Assembly (NCBI GenBank): GCA_029260755.1
Contig: JAJDCQ010000073.1
Location: 23,765-87,764, forward strand
Reading direction: 5' to 3'
Length of the DNA: 64,000 bases
DNA from: Planctomycetota bacterium
GTDB lineage: Bacteria; Planctomycetota; J058; JAJDCQ01
The position numbers and the translations under genes are program-made. The notes below the pieces were generated by a model. That model was not told the origin of the DNA. It was given only the letters and a program-made list of their open reading frames with translations, and made no database searches. Of this stretch, positions 48,391 through 57,982 are shown one piece after another; position 1 is the stretch's first letter; each line of letters starts with the position of its first letter.

Positions 48391-51030
48391 TCACTCGATC
48401 GGCCGGCCCAGCCGGATCCGGATCGACACGCGCGCGGGCGCGACGAACGCCTTTCCGAGGGCGACGTGGAGCTCGGCGTGGGTCTCGCGGACGAGGAGAT
48501 CCTCGGGCGAGCGTCCGCCGAAGCCCATCGCCCAGAGGCTGGCGCCGGCGACCTCGACCGAGTCGCCGTCGGTGTCTCCGTCGGGGTCGGCCGCGCGGAG
48601 GCTGAGCGAGACGGTGAGGCCGTCCTCCTCGTCGCGATCGACCCCGATCCGGAACCGGCCGACGTCGGGCGGCGGGGCGCGCAGGAGCTCGTCGTGGAGG
48701 TCGAGGAGCCGGTCGGCGTCGAGAGGGCGACCCTCGAGGGCGGCGAGCCGCGCCGCGAGGGCGTCCCCCGGCGGGCGCGACCGCGAGGTGACTCGCCCCG
48801 TCCGGACGATGACGCCGAGGCGGCGTTCGAGCGCCTCGAGGGTCGCCCGCGACGCCGCGTCGGGCGCCTCGGTCCGGGCGCGAACCGCCGGCAGGGCGCC
48901 GAGACCGAGGGCGACGATCCGCTCCTCGATCGCGGCGCGGGCGGTCTCGGAGCCCGCGTCGAGGAGGCGGTCGAGGAGCGGCTCGATCGTCCCGGGCGCC
49001 ACCGCCGGGGCCGTCGTCGCGGGCGCCGCGGGCAGCTCGGGCAGGCCGCGGGCGCGGCGGAACGCCCGGCGGGCGGTGGCGCGCGCCCGGCGCCGCGCCG
49101 CCGGGCCGGCCGAGACGTCGGGCGCCGTGTAGCGGTCGGGCAGGCGCGCGGCGAGGGTCGCGACGGCCCGATCGCCGACCGTCCAGAAGGCGTGGTCCTC
49201 CTCGTCGTCGTCGAGGGCGGCGGCGAGGAGGGCCTCGATCGCCGCCTCGGTGGGCTCCGACGCGGCGAGGAGGCTCATGCCGGAAGTGTCGCGGAACGGG
49301 TTCATCCGGAAGCCGTGGCCGAGGTCGTCGATGACCTTCGTCCGGATCGCGAGGGGGCGCTCGGCGAACCCGTCCGCGAGCGCTTCGATCGCCTCCGGCT
49401 CGTCCACCGCGAGGAGCGCGTCGACGATCTCTCGCTGATCGGTGAGAGGGGCGACGCCCGGCTCGCCGCTCGCCGCCGACCGCCACGCGCTCGTCGCGGC
49501 GGCCAGGCCCTCGGGCCGACCGTGCGCGTGGAGTGACGAGGCGGCCGCCATCCGGGGGAAGGCGCCGGGCGCGTCCCGGACCTCCTCGAGCAGGAACGGC
49601 ACGAGCGCCTCGCCCTCGAGGCTGGCCGTCGAGGTGATCAGCCATCCGCGCGTGTGCGGGTCCTCGGCCCGTCGGGCGCCGGCGATGATCGCGTCGAGGG
49701 CGTCGGCGGGGTACCGCTCGATGAGCCTCTCGACGAGGGAGGTGGACTCGCGCTCGCCGCGGGCGACGGCGTCGATGAGGACGCGGCGCTCGCCCTTGTC
49801 GCGGAGCTCCGCCCACCAGCGCTCGATCTCGGCGCGGGTCTCCTCGTCGGTCGCCGCGTAGAAGTTGCGCCCGGCGATGCGGGGGATGATCGCGCGGGCG
49901 CAGTCGCCGACCCGCGCCACGCGGTGGCTGAAGTAGAAGTTGCGGTGGAAGCCGACGGAGCGGGTGAAGCGTTCATCCGAGAGCGCGTCGATGAGGGCCG
50001 GGACGGCCGGGTAGCCGATGGCGACGAGCCGGGCCGCCGGGCTCCCCTCCTCGGCGGAGCCGGTGAAGAAGTCGACGGCGCCGGGCTGCGACCACTGATG
50101 GCCGTTCTGGTCGCGGAGCCGGTGGACGAGGACGGCGATCCGCTCCTCCTCGGAGAGCTCGTCCGGCGGCCGCGAGCTCGCCGCGTGCGCCTCGTCCTCG
50201 ACGATCATGGTCCGGAGGAGGGTCGCCATCTCGAGCGCTCGCTCGGCGTGCCCGCTCTCGGGGAAGCGGGCGAGGAGCGCCTCGAGGCGCTCGAGGAGCT
50301 CGGGCCGGGTGACCTCGGGGTCGCCGAACGCCTCGACCGTGCGCCACATCTCGTGGTGCGAGATCGTGCCCCAGACGTGCTCGCCGAAGGAGATCTGGAT
50401 CCGCGCGCCGGTGCCGGGATCGATCGACTCCACGCCGGCGCTCTCGAACGAGCGGGCCGACGCGTCGAGGATCCGGTGGGCGAGGGCGGGCTCCCCGCGC
50501 CGGTCGAGGGCGGCGGCCAGGGCGGTCGCCTGGACCCAGGCGCCGAGCGAGCGCGACCCGCTCATCCCATCGATGGACCACGGCCAGTCCCCGTGATCAT
50601 CGGTGCCGAGCGCGGCGATGACGATGGGGACCTGCTCGGTCAGGTCGACCGTCTCGAAGCCGACCCGCGCGTGCTCGGGCGTCTCCTCCGGCGTCCGCTC
50701 GAACGTGCTCCGCTCGAGGTCGAGGGTCAGCACCGTGAACCGATCGGGCTCCTCCTCGAGGAGGAAGCCGCCGAGGTAGGCGTTCTGCGGAGGGCCGTCG
50801 CCGTACTGGCTCCACCACCCGCTCGCGACCCGGACGAACGGCGCGTCGGGCGGCGCTCCGTAGCCGAGCCGGTCGAACCGGTCGAGGAGCGCCCGCTCCG
50901 CCTCGGTCGGGCCCGGCTCGCTCGTCCAGACGAGCCCGCCGAGGGTGAGGCCGACCGCGGCGAGGATCAGGACGCCGGCTCCGAGGGCGGCGGCGCGACG
51001 GGTCGTCCTCGGGGGGGCGTCGTCAGTCAT
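48391..51030 (-). CDS. Membrane-anchored HEAT-like repeat protein of unknown function
   Basis: The 879-residue protein starts ATGACTGA, overlapping the stop of the upstream kinase by 8 nt. One N-terminal helix (AAALGAGVLILAAVGLTLGG) anchors a long extracytoplasmic region. This includes HEAT-like alpha repeats (AVPALIDALSDERFTRSVGF, ALVPFLLEEVRDAPGAFPRM, IVDALLAVDEPEAIEALADG). Cysteines are scarce and no catalytic motif is visible. The C-terminus is beta-rich and Asp-rich (DPDGDTDGDSVEVAG). Its location inside the kinase operon and translational coupling suggest it is a sensor or scaffold partner of the preceding kinase. I could not place it in a named family. Confidence 0.75.
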   Translation of the reverse strand: MTDDAPPRTTRRAAALGAGVLILAAVGLTLGGLVWTSEPGPTEAERALLDRFDRLGYGAPPDAPFVRVASGWWSQYGDGPPQNAYLGGFLLEEEPDRFTVLTLDLERSTFERTPEETPEHARVGFETVDLTEQVPIVIAALGTDDHGDWPWSIDGMSGSRSLGAWVQATALAAALDRRGEPALAHRILDASARSFESAGVESIDPGTGARIQISFGEHVWGTISHHEMWRTVEAFGDPEVTRPELLERLEALLARFPESGHAERALEMATLLRTMIVEDEAHAASSRPPDELSEEERIAVLVHRLRDQNGHQWSQPGAVDFFTGSAEEGSPAARLVAIGYPAVPALIDALSDERFTRSVGFHRNFYFSHRVARVGDCARAIIPRIAGRNFYAATDEETRAEIERWWAELRDKGERRVLIDAVARGERESTSLVERLIERYPADALDAIIAGARRAEDPHTRGWLITSTASLEGEALVPFLLEEVRDAPGAFPRMAAASSLHAHGRPEGLAAATSAWRSAASGEPGVAPLTDQREIVDALLAVDEPEAIEALADGFAERPLAIRTKVIDDLGHGFRMNPFRDTSGMSLLAASEPTEAAIEALLAAALDDDEEDHAFWTVGDRAVATLAARLPDRYTAPDVSAGPAARRRARATARRAFRRARGLPELPAAPATTAPAVAPGTIEPLLDRLLDAGSETARAAIEERIVALGLGALPAVRARTEAPDAASRATLEALERRLGVIVRTGRVTSRSRPPGDALAARLAALEGRPLDADRLLDLHDELLRAPPPDVGRFRIGVDRDEEDGLTVSLSLRAADPDGDTDGDSVEVAGASLWAMGFGGRSPEDLLVRETHAELHVALGKAFVAPARVSIRIRLGRPIE

Positions 51031-52774
51031 CCCGGTCGAGCGCGGCGAGCGCGGCGCGCGCCCGCGCGTCGTCGACCCCGAGGGCGACCGCCGCCTCGAA
51101 CGCCCGTCGCGCGAGCGGCGCGCGACCGTGCCCGCGAGCCGTCTCGCCGACCGCCATCGCGGTCGCGAACGCGTCGAGGCGTGCGCTCTCATCGCCGGGG
51201 GCGGCCTCGACGAGCGCGCCCGTCGCCGCGAGGGCGGCCCGCCCCGCCCCGAGCGCCGCGGCGACGAGGTCGTCGTCGTCGGGCGATCCGGCCAGGGCGT
51301 CCCGGGCGGCGTTGAAGGCCGCGCGCGCCTCGGCCGCCGCCGTGCGCGTCGCGCGGATCGCCGCAGGCGTCGGGGGCGCGGTCGCGCCGCCGGGACCGAG
51401 CGCGAGGACGGCGGCGAGGACGACCGTTGCCGCGACCAGGAGGAGCCCGCCGAGGAGCGGTGCCGACCGCAGCGGGCTCTCGCTCCCTCGGCGTCCCCCG
51501 CCGGTCCCGGCGACGAGCGGCTCGCCGGCGAGCCAGCGCCGGAGGTCGGCGCCGAGGGCGGCCGCGGAGGGGTAGCGGTCGGCCGGGTCGCGCGACACGC
51601 AGCGTCGAACGATCGCTTCGAGGCGCGGATCGGCATCCGGGCGATGGACGCGCAGGGCGGTCGGCTCTCCCCGGACGCTCGCGACGATGATGGCGACGGG
51701 GCCGTCACCCGCGAACGGGGGATGCCCGGTGAGGGCGAAGAAGAGGACGGCCCCGAGGGAGAAGACGTCGGAGGTCGGCCCCATCCGCCGCCGATCGCCT
51801 TCGATCTGCTCGGGGGCGGCGTAGCCCGGCGTGCCGAGGAACGCGCCCGTCTCGGTGATGCCGGTCGGGTCGGTGCAGGTGCGCGCGAGGCCGAAGTCGG
51901 TCAGGAAGGGGCGGCCGTCCTCGTCGCGGATCAGCACGTTCGAGGGCTTGATGTCGCGATGGACGACGCCGGACCGGTGCGCGTGATCGACGGCCAGGGC
52001 GAGCTCGCGGACGAGCGTCACGGCCGCCCGCGCCTCGAGCGGTCCGGAGCGTTCGAGCGAGGCGGCGAGCGAGCGACCGGGCACGAGCTCGGTCACGAGG
52101 TAGGGCCGTCCGTTCTCCTCGCCTACCTCGGTCGCCGCGACGATCGCCGGATGGTGGAGGCGCGATGCCGCCCGCGCCTCGCGGACGACGCGATCGAGCG
52201 CCCCGTCGGCCGCGAGCTCCGACCGCGGAAGCGACTTCACCACGACCTCGCGCTCGTTCCGCTCGTCCCAGGCTCGATGGACGACGCCGCGGTCGCCGCG
52301 CGCGATCGTGTCGAGGATGAGGTAGCCCGCGATGCGCTCGCGACGCGGGTCGGCCCGGGCGTCGGCGACCTCGGCGGCGACCTCGGAGGAGACCTCGCCC
52401 GACCCGGTCCCACCCGGCGGAGGCGTCGCCGGGATCACGTCGGGGACCGGCGTGTTCCCGATCGGCAGGAGGATCGGCCGCATCCCGGCGCCGAGCTCGG
52501 GCTCGGGCGTGTCCGGGATCACGACGCCGCGGACCGACGCGTCGGCGAGCACCTCGCGGAGGCGCCCGCTCTCGACCAGCCCGCTCCGGGCGACGACCTG
52601 GGCGAGCGCGACCGACTCCGCGCCGCCGAGCGCCCGCTGGGCGGTCCGGCACGCGGCGACCTGGGCCTCGGTGAGCGCGTCGGCGCGCACGAGCGCCTCG
52701 GCGACCGCGCCGTCGGCCTCGCGGCCGGGGAGGGCGACCGGGTGCGGCTCGGGGGGGCTCGTCGGCGTCGTCAT
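51023..52774 (-). CDS. Transmembrane Ser/Thr kinase with degenerate ATP loop
   Basis: The 583-residue protein starts at ATG 52774, overlapping the upstream kinase stop (ATGA). Residues about 20-80 are the helical module AEALVRADALTEAQVAACR shared with two other proteins here. The kinase domain keeps Lys180, HRDIKPSN and DFGLART, but the glycine loop reads A158-RGDRG. The first glycine is Ala, and Asp-Arg replaces the usual Gly-Met. Activity may be altered. A membrane helix (LLGGLLLVAATVVLAAVLAL) and a short helical tail of about 120 residues follow, much shorter than in neighbouring kinases. It couples to the HEAT-like gene by an 8-nt overlap. Confidence 0.9.
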   Translation of the reverse strand: MTTPTSPPEPHPVALPGREADGAVAEALVRADALTEAQVAACRTAQRALGGAESVALAQVVARSGLVESGRLREVLADASVRGVVIPDTPEPELGAGMRPILLPIGNTPVPDVIPATPPPGGTGSGEVSSEVAAEVADARADPRRERIAGYLILDTIARGDRGVVHRAWDERNEREVVVKSLPRSELAADGALDRVVREARAASRLHHPAIVAATEVGEENGRPYLVTELVPGRSLAASLERSGPLEARAAVTLVRELALAVDHAHRSGVVHRDIKPSNVLIRDEDGRPFLTDFGLARTCTDPTGITETGAFLGTPGYAAPEQIEGDRRRMGPTSDVFSLGAVLFFALTGHPPFAGDGPVAIIVASVRGEPTALRVHRPDADPRLEAIVRRCVSRDPADRYPSAAALGADLRRWLAGEPLVAGTGGGRRGSESPLRSAPLLGGLLLVAATVVLAAVLALGPGGATAPPTPAAIRATRTAAAEARAAFNAARDALAGSPDDDDLVAAALGAGRAALAATGALVEAAPGDESARLDAFATAMAVGETARGHGRAPLARRAFEAAVALGVDDARARAALAALDRDD

Positions 52775-55700
52775 CGTCCGCCTCCCCGATCGAGCTGCTC
52801 GAGCGCCGCGCGGGCCTCGCGCCCGGTGGCGCCGTCGGGGTCGAGGGCGACGCATCGCTCGAGATCGCGACGCGCCTCGGCCACCCGTCCCCGGCGGGCG
52901 TTCGCGATCCCCCGATCGAGCCAGGCGCGGGCGTAGCCCGGCGCGAGCTCGATCGCGCGATCGAAGGCGGCGACCGCATCGTCGTTCCGTCCGGCCGCGC
53001 GGAGGACCCAGCCGAGGGTGTGGTGGGTGAGCGAGATCCGCTCGCCCCGCCGGACCGCCTCGCGGGCGTCGGCGATGGCCGCCTCGATGCGCCCGAGGCA
53101 CGCCCGCGCCTTCGCCCGGTTGTTCCAGCCGATCGGGTCGCTCGGGCGAAGCGTGATGCTGCGCGATGCGGCCGCCTCCGCCTCGTCGTGGCGCCCGATG
53201 TCGATCAGGACGTCGGCGAGGTTGCCGTAGGCGAGGGCGTAGGCCGGGTCGATCGCGATCGCCTGGCGGTAGTCGGCGGCCGCGTCCTCGAGGGCGCGCC
53301 GCTTCATCCGGGCGAGGCCGCGGTTGCAGAACGCCCGCTTGGCGCGCGGGTCGATCTCGATGGCGCGAGTGGTCTCGGCCTCCGCCTCCTCGAGCTCGCC
53401 CACGGCGATGAGGACGCTCGAGAGGTTCACGCGATGGCTCGCGCTCCCGGGCGCGAGCTGCACGGCGCGGCGTCCGTCGGCGAGCGCCCCCTGGAGGTCG
53501 CCGGCCGCCTCGCGGAACGACGCCCGGTTCGCGAAGAGGTCCGCCTGATCGGGGGCGAGCTCGATCGCGCGGCCGGAGTCGCGGACGGCGTCGTCGAGCT
53601 GGCCGAGGCGGAAGTGGGCGATCGCCCGCTGGTTCCACGCCTGGTAGATCGTCGGGTCGAGGTCGATGCAGGCGCCGTAGTCCTCGACCGCGCGGTCGAA
53701 CGCGCCGGTCCGCGCGCGGAGGAAGCCGCGCTGGAACCGTATCGTCGCGTCGCGCGGGGCGAGGCCGATCGCGGCGTCGTAGTCGCGGAGCGCCCCGTCG
53801 ACGTCGCCGCGGCGGAAGCGCAGCTCCGCGCGGGCGGCGTGGACGGCTGGCGAGGGCGCGAGGTCGAGCGACCGGCCGTAGGCCTCGAGGGCCTCCTCGG
53901 GGCGGCCGAGGGCCTGCAGCGCCTTGCCGCGGTTCCACCACGCGTCGGCGTGGCCGGGCGCGATCTCGATCGCCCGGTCGAACTCGACGAGGGCGCCGGG
54001 GACGTCCCCGCCGCGGGCCCGCGCCACGCCGAGCGCCGTCACGATGTCGGCGCGTCTCGGCGCGAGCTCGATCGCTCGGCGGAGGTCCTCGATCGCCGAG
54101 CTCGCGTCGCCGCGGCGCGCGCGCGCGACACCCCGGCCATACCAGGCGCTCACCTCTCCGTCGTCGAGGTCGAGGGCGCGCCCGAAGTCGCCGAGGGCGA
54201 GCTCGAGCTCGCCGCGGAGCAGCCGGCGCGAGCCGCGCGCGGCGTGCTCCGCGGCGGTCATGGTCTCACCGCCGGCGGCGCCGGCGGCGTCATCGCGGTC
54301 GTCCGGCAGGTGGGGGCCGATCGCCTCGGCGAAGCCGCTCGTCGGCCCGAACCGCGCCAGCGCCGCGTCGACGAGCGCGCGCGCCTCCTCGCCCGGCATC
54401 GCGCAGAGGGCGATCGCGGCGTGGACGGCCCGCAGCTCATCGCGCTCGGCCCGGAGGTAGCGGCCGAGGGCGGCCGTGGCCTCGGCCCGCCGACCGAGCC
54501 GGAGCACCTCGCAGCTCAGGCGCGCGAGGAGGAGGCGCCCCTCGCCGAGCGCCTCGGCCTGAGCCGTCGCCAGGATGCGATCGAGGCCGGGCGCCGTCAT
54601 CACGCCGAGGAGGGAGAGGCGGCGCGCCTCGCGGCTCTCGAGGCGGCGGGCCGCCCGATCGAGGAGGGCGCTCGCGGCGGCGGCGAGCGGCTCGCCGGCC
54701 CGGGCGGCGAGGAGCTGCTCGACCGCGGCCTCGAGGCCGGCGATCTCCTCGCCGCCGGCGTGAACCTCGTCGTCGGTCGGATCGGCGGCCGCGACGAGGG
54801 TCGCGTGGGTGACGTCGTCGAGGCGCTCCGCGAGCCCGTCGAGGGCGTCGATCAGGAGCGGCGTCGTCGTCTCCGCGTCGAGGGCGACGAGCGCGAGGAT
54901 GGCGTCCTCCAGGCCGCCGGTCCGCCTCCCGAGCTCGCCGCTTCCGGCGTCGGCGAGGATCGCCTCGGCGGCGCGGCGGGCGTCGCTCTCCTCGCGCCCG
55001 CTCTCCCGCTCGACCCGGTCGAGGAGCCGGCGGGCCCGGGCCGGATCGACCGTCAGGCGCTCGGCCTCGCCGGCGACTCGACGCGCGTCGGTCCACCGCT
55101 CGGCGGCGAGGGCGGCGTTCGCCGTGGCGAAGGCGACCCCGGACGCGTCCAGGCGCGCGCTCGGATCGTCGGGGACGAGCTCGAGGAGGACGCGCGCGGC
55201 CTCGAGCGCGTCGAGGCCGAGGGCGACGACGCGGTCGCCGCGCCGGGTCGCGGCGTCGGCGCCGGGCTCGGGCTCCTCGCCGCGGGCCGCGTCGAAGGCG
55301 AGGCGCGCCTCGGTCGCGGCGCGACGCGCCCGCTCGACCATCTCCTGCTCGCTCTCGAGGCGGGCCTGCTCGGCGGCCTGACGCGCCCACCACCAGGAGA
55401 ACACGACGCCGCACCCGACGGCCGTCATCGCCGCGACGGCGAGGCCGGCCACGAGGAGGTTCGCCCGCGCCCAGCGCCGGGCCCGCTCGATCGGCCCGGC
55501 CCGGCGCGCGGCGACCTGCTTCCCGCCGGCGAAGCGGGCGAGGTCGTCGGCGAGGGAGGCGGCGGACGGGTAGCGGTCGCGGGGGTCCTTCTCGAGGCAG
55601 CGGAGGACGATCGCCTCGAGGGTCGCCGGGACGCCGGGCATCGACCCGGGACCGGCCGAGAGCGAGGCGATGATGACCTGCACCGCCGTGTCGCCGTCGA

Positions 55701-56481
55701 ACGGGGGCCGCCCGGTCAGGGCGAAGAAGAGGACGGCGCCGAGGCCGAACACGTCCGATGCGGGGCCGATCCGGGCGAGCTCGCCCTGGCATTGCTCCGG
55801 CGGGGCGAAGCCGGGCGTGCCGAGGAACGCGCCCGTCTTGGTGAGGGCGACCGAGGCGACCGTCTCCCGGGCGAGCCCGAAGTCGGTGATGAGGGCGCGG
55901 CCGTCGTCGCGGACGAGCACGTTCTGCGGCTTGATGTCGCGGTGGAGGATGCCGGCCCGGTGGGCGTGCTCGAGGGCGCCGGCGAGGGCGTGGACGAGGG
56001 CGGCCGCCCGGGCGGGCCGGAGCGGCCCCTCGGTCGCGACGATCGCGTCGAGGGGGCGGCCGCGGACGTAGTCCATCACGATGTAGGGTTTTCCCCCGTC
56101 ATCGCCGTGGCCGAGGGCCGATACGATCGCGGGGTGTTCGAGCTTCCCGGCGGCCCGGGCCTCCCGCCGGAACCGCCGGAGGACGGCCTCGGTCGCCTCG
56201 TCGGCGTGAAGGATCATCTTCACGGCGACCTCGCGGCCGGCGGCCGTGTCCCAGCCGCGGTGGACGACGCCCATGCCGCCGCGGCCGAGCTCCTCGAGGA
56301 CGACGATGTGGCCGCCGAGGCGCGGACGGGTCGGGTCGGCCGCCGCGGCGATCTCGGGCGGGAGGACCGGGCCCGCGCCCGAGCCGGTGCCCGACGCGGG
56401 CGAGAAGAGAGGACCGCCGGCGGACGCGCCGGCGCGTGGCGTCGAGGGTCGCAGAGGCGAGATCGGAGGGTCGTTCGTCAT
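52771..56481 (-). CDS. Transmembrane Ser/Thr kinase with C-terminal TPR array
   Basis: The 1236-residue protein starts 7 nt after the FHA gene. The kinase domain has G66-RGGMG, Lys88, HRDIKPQN and DFGLARE. A membrane helix (LLVAGLAVAAMTAVGCGVVF) is followed by a helical stalk. The C-terminal half has more than ten regular TPR units (GRGVARARRGDASSAIEDLR, WNRGKALQALGRPEEALEAY, NRGLARMKRRALEDAAADYR). Its architecture matches the kinase at 29599-33282 and the TPR protein at 12729-16400, so these are distant paralogues. The extracytoplasmic TPRs probably bind protein or peptide ligands. Confidence 0.93.
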   Translation of the reverse strand: MTNDPPISPLRPSTPRAGASAGGPLFSPASGTGSGAGPVLPPEIAAAADPTRPRLGGHIVVLEELGRGGMGVVHRGWDTAAGREVAVKMILHADEATEAVLRRFRREARAAGKLEHPAIVSALGHGDDGGKPYIVMDYVRGRPLDAIVATEGPLRPARAAALVHALAGALEHAHRAGILHRDIKPQNVLVRDDGRALITDFGLARETVASVALTKTGAFLGTPGFAPPEQCQGELARIGPASDVFGLGAVLFFALTGRPPFDGDTAVQVIIASLSAGPGSMPGVPATLEAIVLRCLEKDPRDRYPSAASLADDLARFAGGKQVAARRAGPIERARRWARANLLVAGLAVAAMTAVGCGVVFSWWWARQAAEQARLESEQEMVERARRAATEARLAFDAARGEEPEPGADAATRRGDRVVALGLDALEAARVLLELVPDDPSARLDASGVAFATANAALAAERWTDARRVAGEAERLTVDPARARRLLDRVERESGREESDARRAAEAILADAGSGELGRRTGGLEDAILALVALDAETTTPLLIDALDGLAERLDDVTHATLVAAADPTDDEVHAGGEEIAGLEAAVEQLLAARAGEPLAAAASALLDRAARRLESREARRLSLLGVMTAPGLDRILATAQAEALGEGRLLLARLSCEVLRLGRRAEATAALGRYLRAERDELRAVHAAIALCAMPGEEARALVDAALARFGPTSGFAEAIGPHLPDDRDDAAGAAGGETMTAAEHAARGSRRLLRGELELALGDFGRALDLDDGEVSAWYGRGVARARRGDASSAIEDLRRAIELAPRRADIVTALGVARARGGDVPGALVEFDRAIEIAPGHADAWWNRGKALQALGRPEEALEAYGRSLDLAPSPAVHAARAELRFRRGDVDGALRDYDAAIGLAPRDATIRFQRGFLRARTGAFDRAVEDYGACIDLDPTIYQAWNQRAIAHFRLGQLDDAVRDSGRAIELAPDQADLFANRASFREAAGDLQGALADGRRAVQLAPGSASHRVNLSSVLIAVGELEEAEAETTRAIEIDPRAKRAFCNRGLARMKRRALEDAAADYRQAIAIDPAYALAYGNLADVLIDIGRHDEAEAAASRSITLRPSDPIGWNNRAKARACLGRIEAAIADAREAVRRGERISLTHHTLGWVLRAAGRNDDAVAAFDRAIELAPGYARAWLDRGIANARRGRVAEARRDLERCVALDPDGATGREARAALEQLDRGGGR

Positions 56482-56488
56482 CGCGCCC

Positions 56489-57754
56489 TCACGGCATCAC
56501 CGCGCCCGGAGGGGGGCGACCGTCGGTGGCCTCGGCGACGATCCGGGCGATCTCGGGTCGGATCACATCCGACCCGACCCGCGCCGGCAGGGGGGCGGGG
56601 GCGGCGCTCCGCCTGCCGCCGGGCGCGTCGCTCGAGTCTCGCCGGCGACCGGTCAGGACGCGCCGCAGGAGCCGCCACGGGGCGAGGAGGAGGGCGAGGA
56701 TCGCCGCGCCGAGATCGCCGCTCGGCGGCGGCGGCGCGAGCCCGAGGAGATCAATGGTGGCGGCCGCCGCGTGGGCGTCGGCCCACTGCTCGGGGGTGAC
56801 GATGCCCAGGGTGACGAAGCGGGCGGCGATCGTCGGGAGGTCGCCGGCGAGGTCGGCCTCGAAGTCGCGCGCCTGGTAGACCGAGATCAGCTCCGCCCGG
56901 ACGAGCTGGTCGAGGACGAGGTCGGCCCGGACGGGGCGCTCGGCCCCGGCGCCCGGTTCGAGGGTGCGCATGAGGAAGAGGCAGGGGACGCCGCCGAACC
57001 AGATCGCGGTGTGGGGCTTGAGCTGGACCCGGTCGCCGCGCCCGAGGGTGCGCCCGCCGACCTTCGTCCCGTTGACGCTGCCGAGGTCCTCGATGACGAA
57101 GCGCTTGCCGGTCCAGAAGATCCGCGCGTGATGGGGGTCGACGGTGCAGTGGGGGACGACGACGGCGTTGTCGGGAGCGCGGCCGACGGCGATGAGCTTG
57201 CTCTCGATCGTGACGTCGGCCGGGGCGTGGACGAAGCCGACGATCAGGCGCGCCTGGGCGGTGCACATCGCGACGCGCGTCGTCATCGCGCCCGCCTCGC
57301 GCTCGCGCAGGAGCCGCTCGAGGTCGTCGTGCTTCCAGCCCGACGCCGCGACGGTGCGCGCGATCCGGCGAGCCCGGAGGTCGACCGAGCCGTCCGGGGC
57401 CGGCGAGTCGAAGAGGAGGATCGCGTCCTGGTCGCGGGCCGGCGCCGCCGGCGGGCTCGGCTCCGAGGTCGGCGCCGCGGGCTCGCCCCCGTCGGCGTCG
57501 CTCTCGGAGAGCGGAAGGACGACGACCGGCGGGTCCGAATCCGGCTCCGATCCTGCGCTCGACGAGTCTTCGGGGCCGCGCTCGCCGGGCCGAGGCCGGT
57601 AGGTCGGCGCGAAGGCGCGCGCCGCGTTCCAGCGGCCGACCCGGATCGGGTCGACGTAGGTCGGCGCGTCACCCCGACGCGCGGGACCATCGAGCCCGTG
57701 CCCGGCGATCTCCGGGCGCGGTCGGTCGTCGCCCTCGCGAGGGAGGTCGGTCAA
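56489..57754 (-). CDS. FHA-domain protein heading the kinase cluster
   Basis: In this 421-residue protein the FHA domain is at about 180-260, with LIAVGRAPDNAVVVPHCTVD, HHARIFWTGKRFVIEDLG and SVNGTKVGG: the conserved Gly-Arg, His and Asn-Gly that read phosphothreonine. The N-terminal 120 residues are disordered and Pro/Asp-rich. A helical segment (QLVRAELISVYQARDFEADL) resembles the N-terminal module of type II secretion ATPases. The C-terminus is Arg/Ala-rich. It is 7 nt upstream of a kinase gene and probably translated with it, so it may recruit that kinase's substrates. The TTG at 57754 is the most upstream start; no strong ribosome site is visible, so the start is uncertain. Confidence 0.85.
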   Translation of the reverse strand: MTDLPREGDDRPRPEIAGHGLDGPARRGDAPTYVDPIRVGRWNAARAFAPTYRPRPGERGPEDSSSAGSEPDSDPPVVVLPLSESDADGGEPAAPTSEPSPPAAPARDQDAILLFDSPAPDGSVDLRARRIARTVAASGWKHDDLERLLREREAGAMTTRVAMCTAQARLIVGFVHAPADVTIESKLIAVGRAPDNAVVVPHCTVDPHHARIFWTGKRFVIEDLGSVNGTKVGGRTLGRGDRVQLKPHTAIWFGGVPCLFLMRTLEPGAGAERPVRADLVLDQLVRAELISVYQARDFEADLAGDLPTIAARFVTLGIVTPEQWADAHAAAATIDLLGLAPPPPSGDLGAAILALLLAPWRLLRRVLTGRRRDSSDAPGGRRSAAPAPLPARVGSDVIRPEIARIVAEATDGRPPPGAVMP

Positions 57755-57892
57755 CGGTCGGCAGGCCTACCAATGAGAGTCTGAGGAAACCAATGCAGGT
57801 ATACCGGCTCGGCAGGGCCGTCCGCAAAGCGGGACGGGCGCTGGCCGGCGTCCGCGCGGCGGATGGACCGCGCGGCCCGCGACGGCTGGTGT

Positions 57893-57943
57893 GACCTGAC
57901 CCCTTTGGTGGGAATCCTGGACCTGACCCCTGGGATCCCACCA
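57893..57943. repeat. Short CCTGACCCCT direct repeat within an imperfect palindrome
   Basis: CCTGACCCCT occurs twice, at about 57895 and 57921. The second copy is enclosed by arms TGGTGGGA (57906-57913) and TCCCACCA (57936-57943). It lies in the 228-bp gap between two signalling genes and could be a remnant of a small mobile or regulatory element; I see no other gene in this gap. Confidence 0.5.
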
Positions 57944-57982
57944 GAGGGCCGCCATCGCCTCGCGCGGTGCGACCGGCGACGC

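Noticed and set aside
53020..56799. 1259-codon plus-strand frame opposite the kinase-TPR gene
   Set aside because: Antisense shadow; Arg/Glu/Gly-rich with no motif, while the minus strand has intact kinase and TPR signatures.
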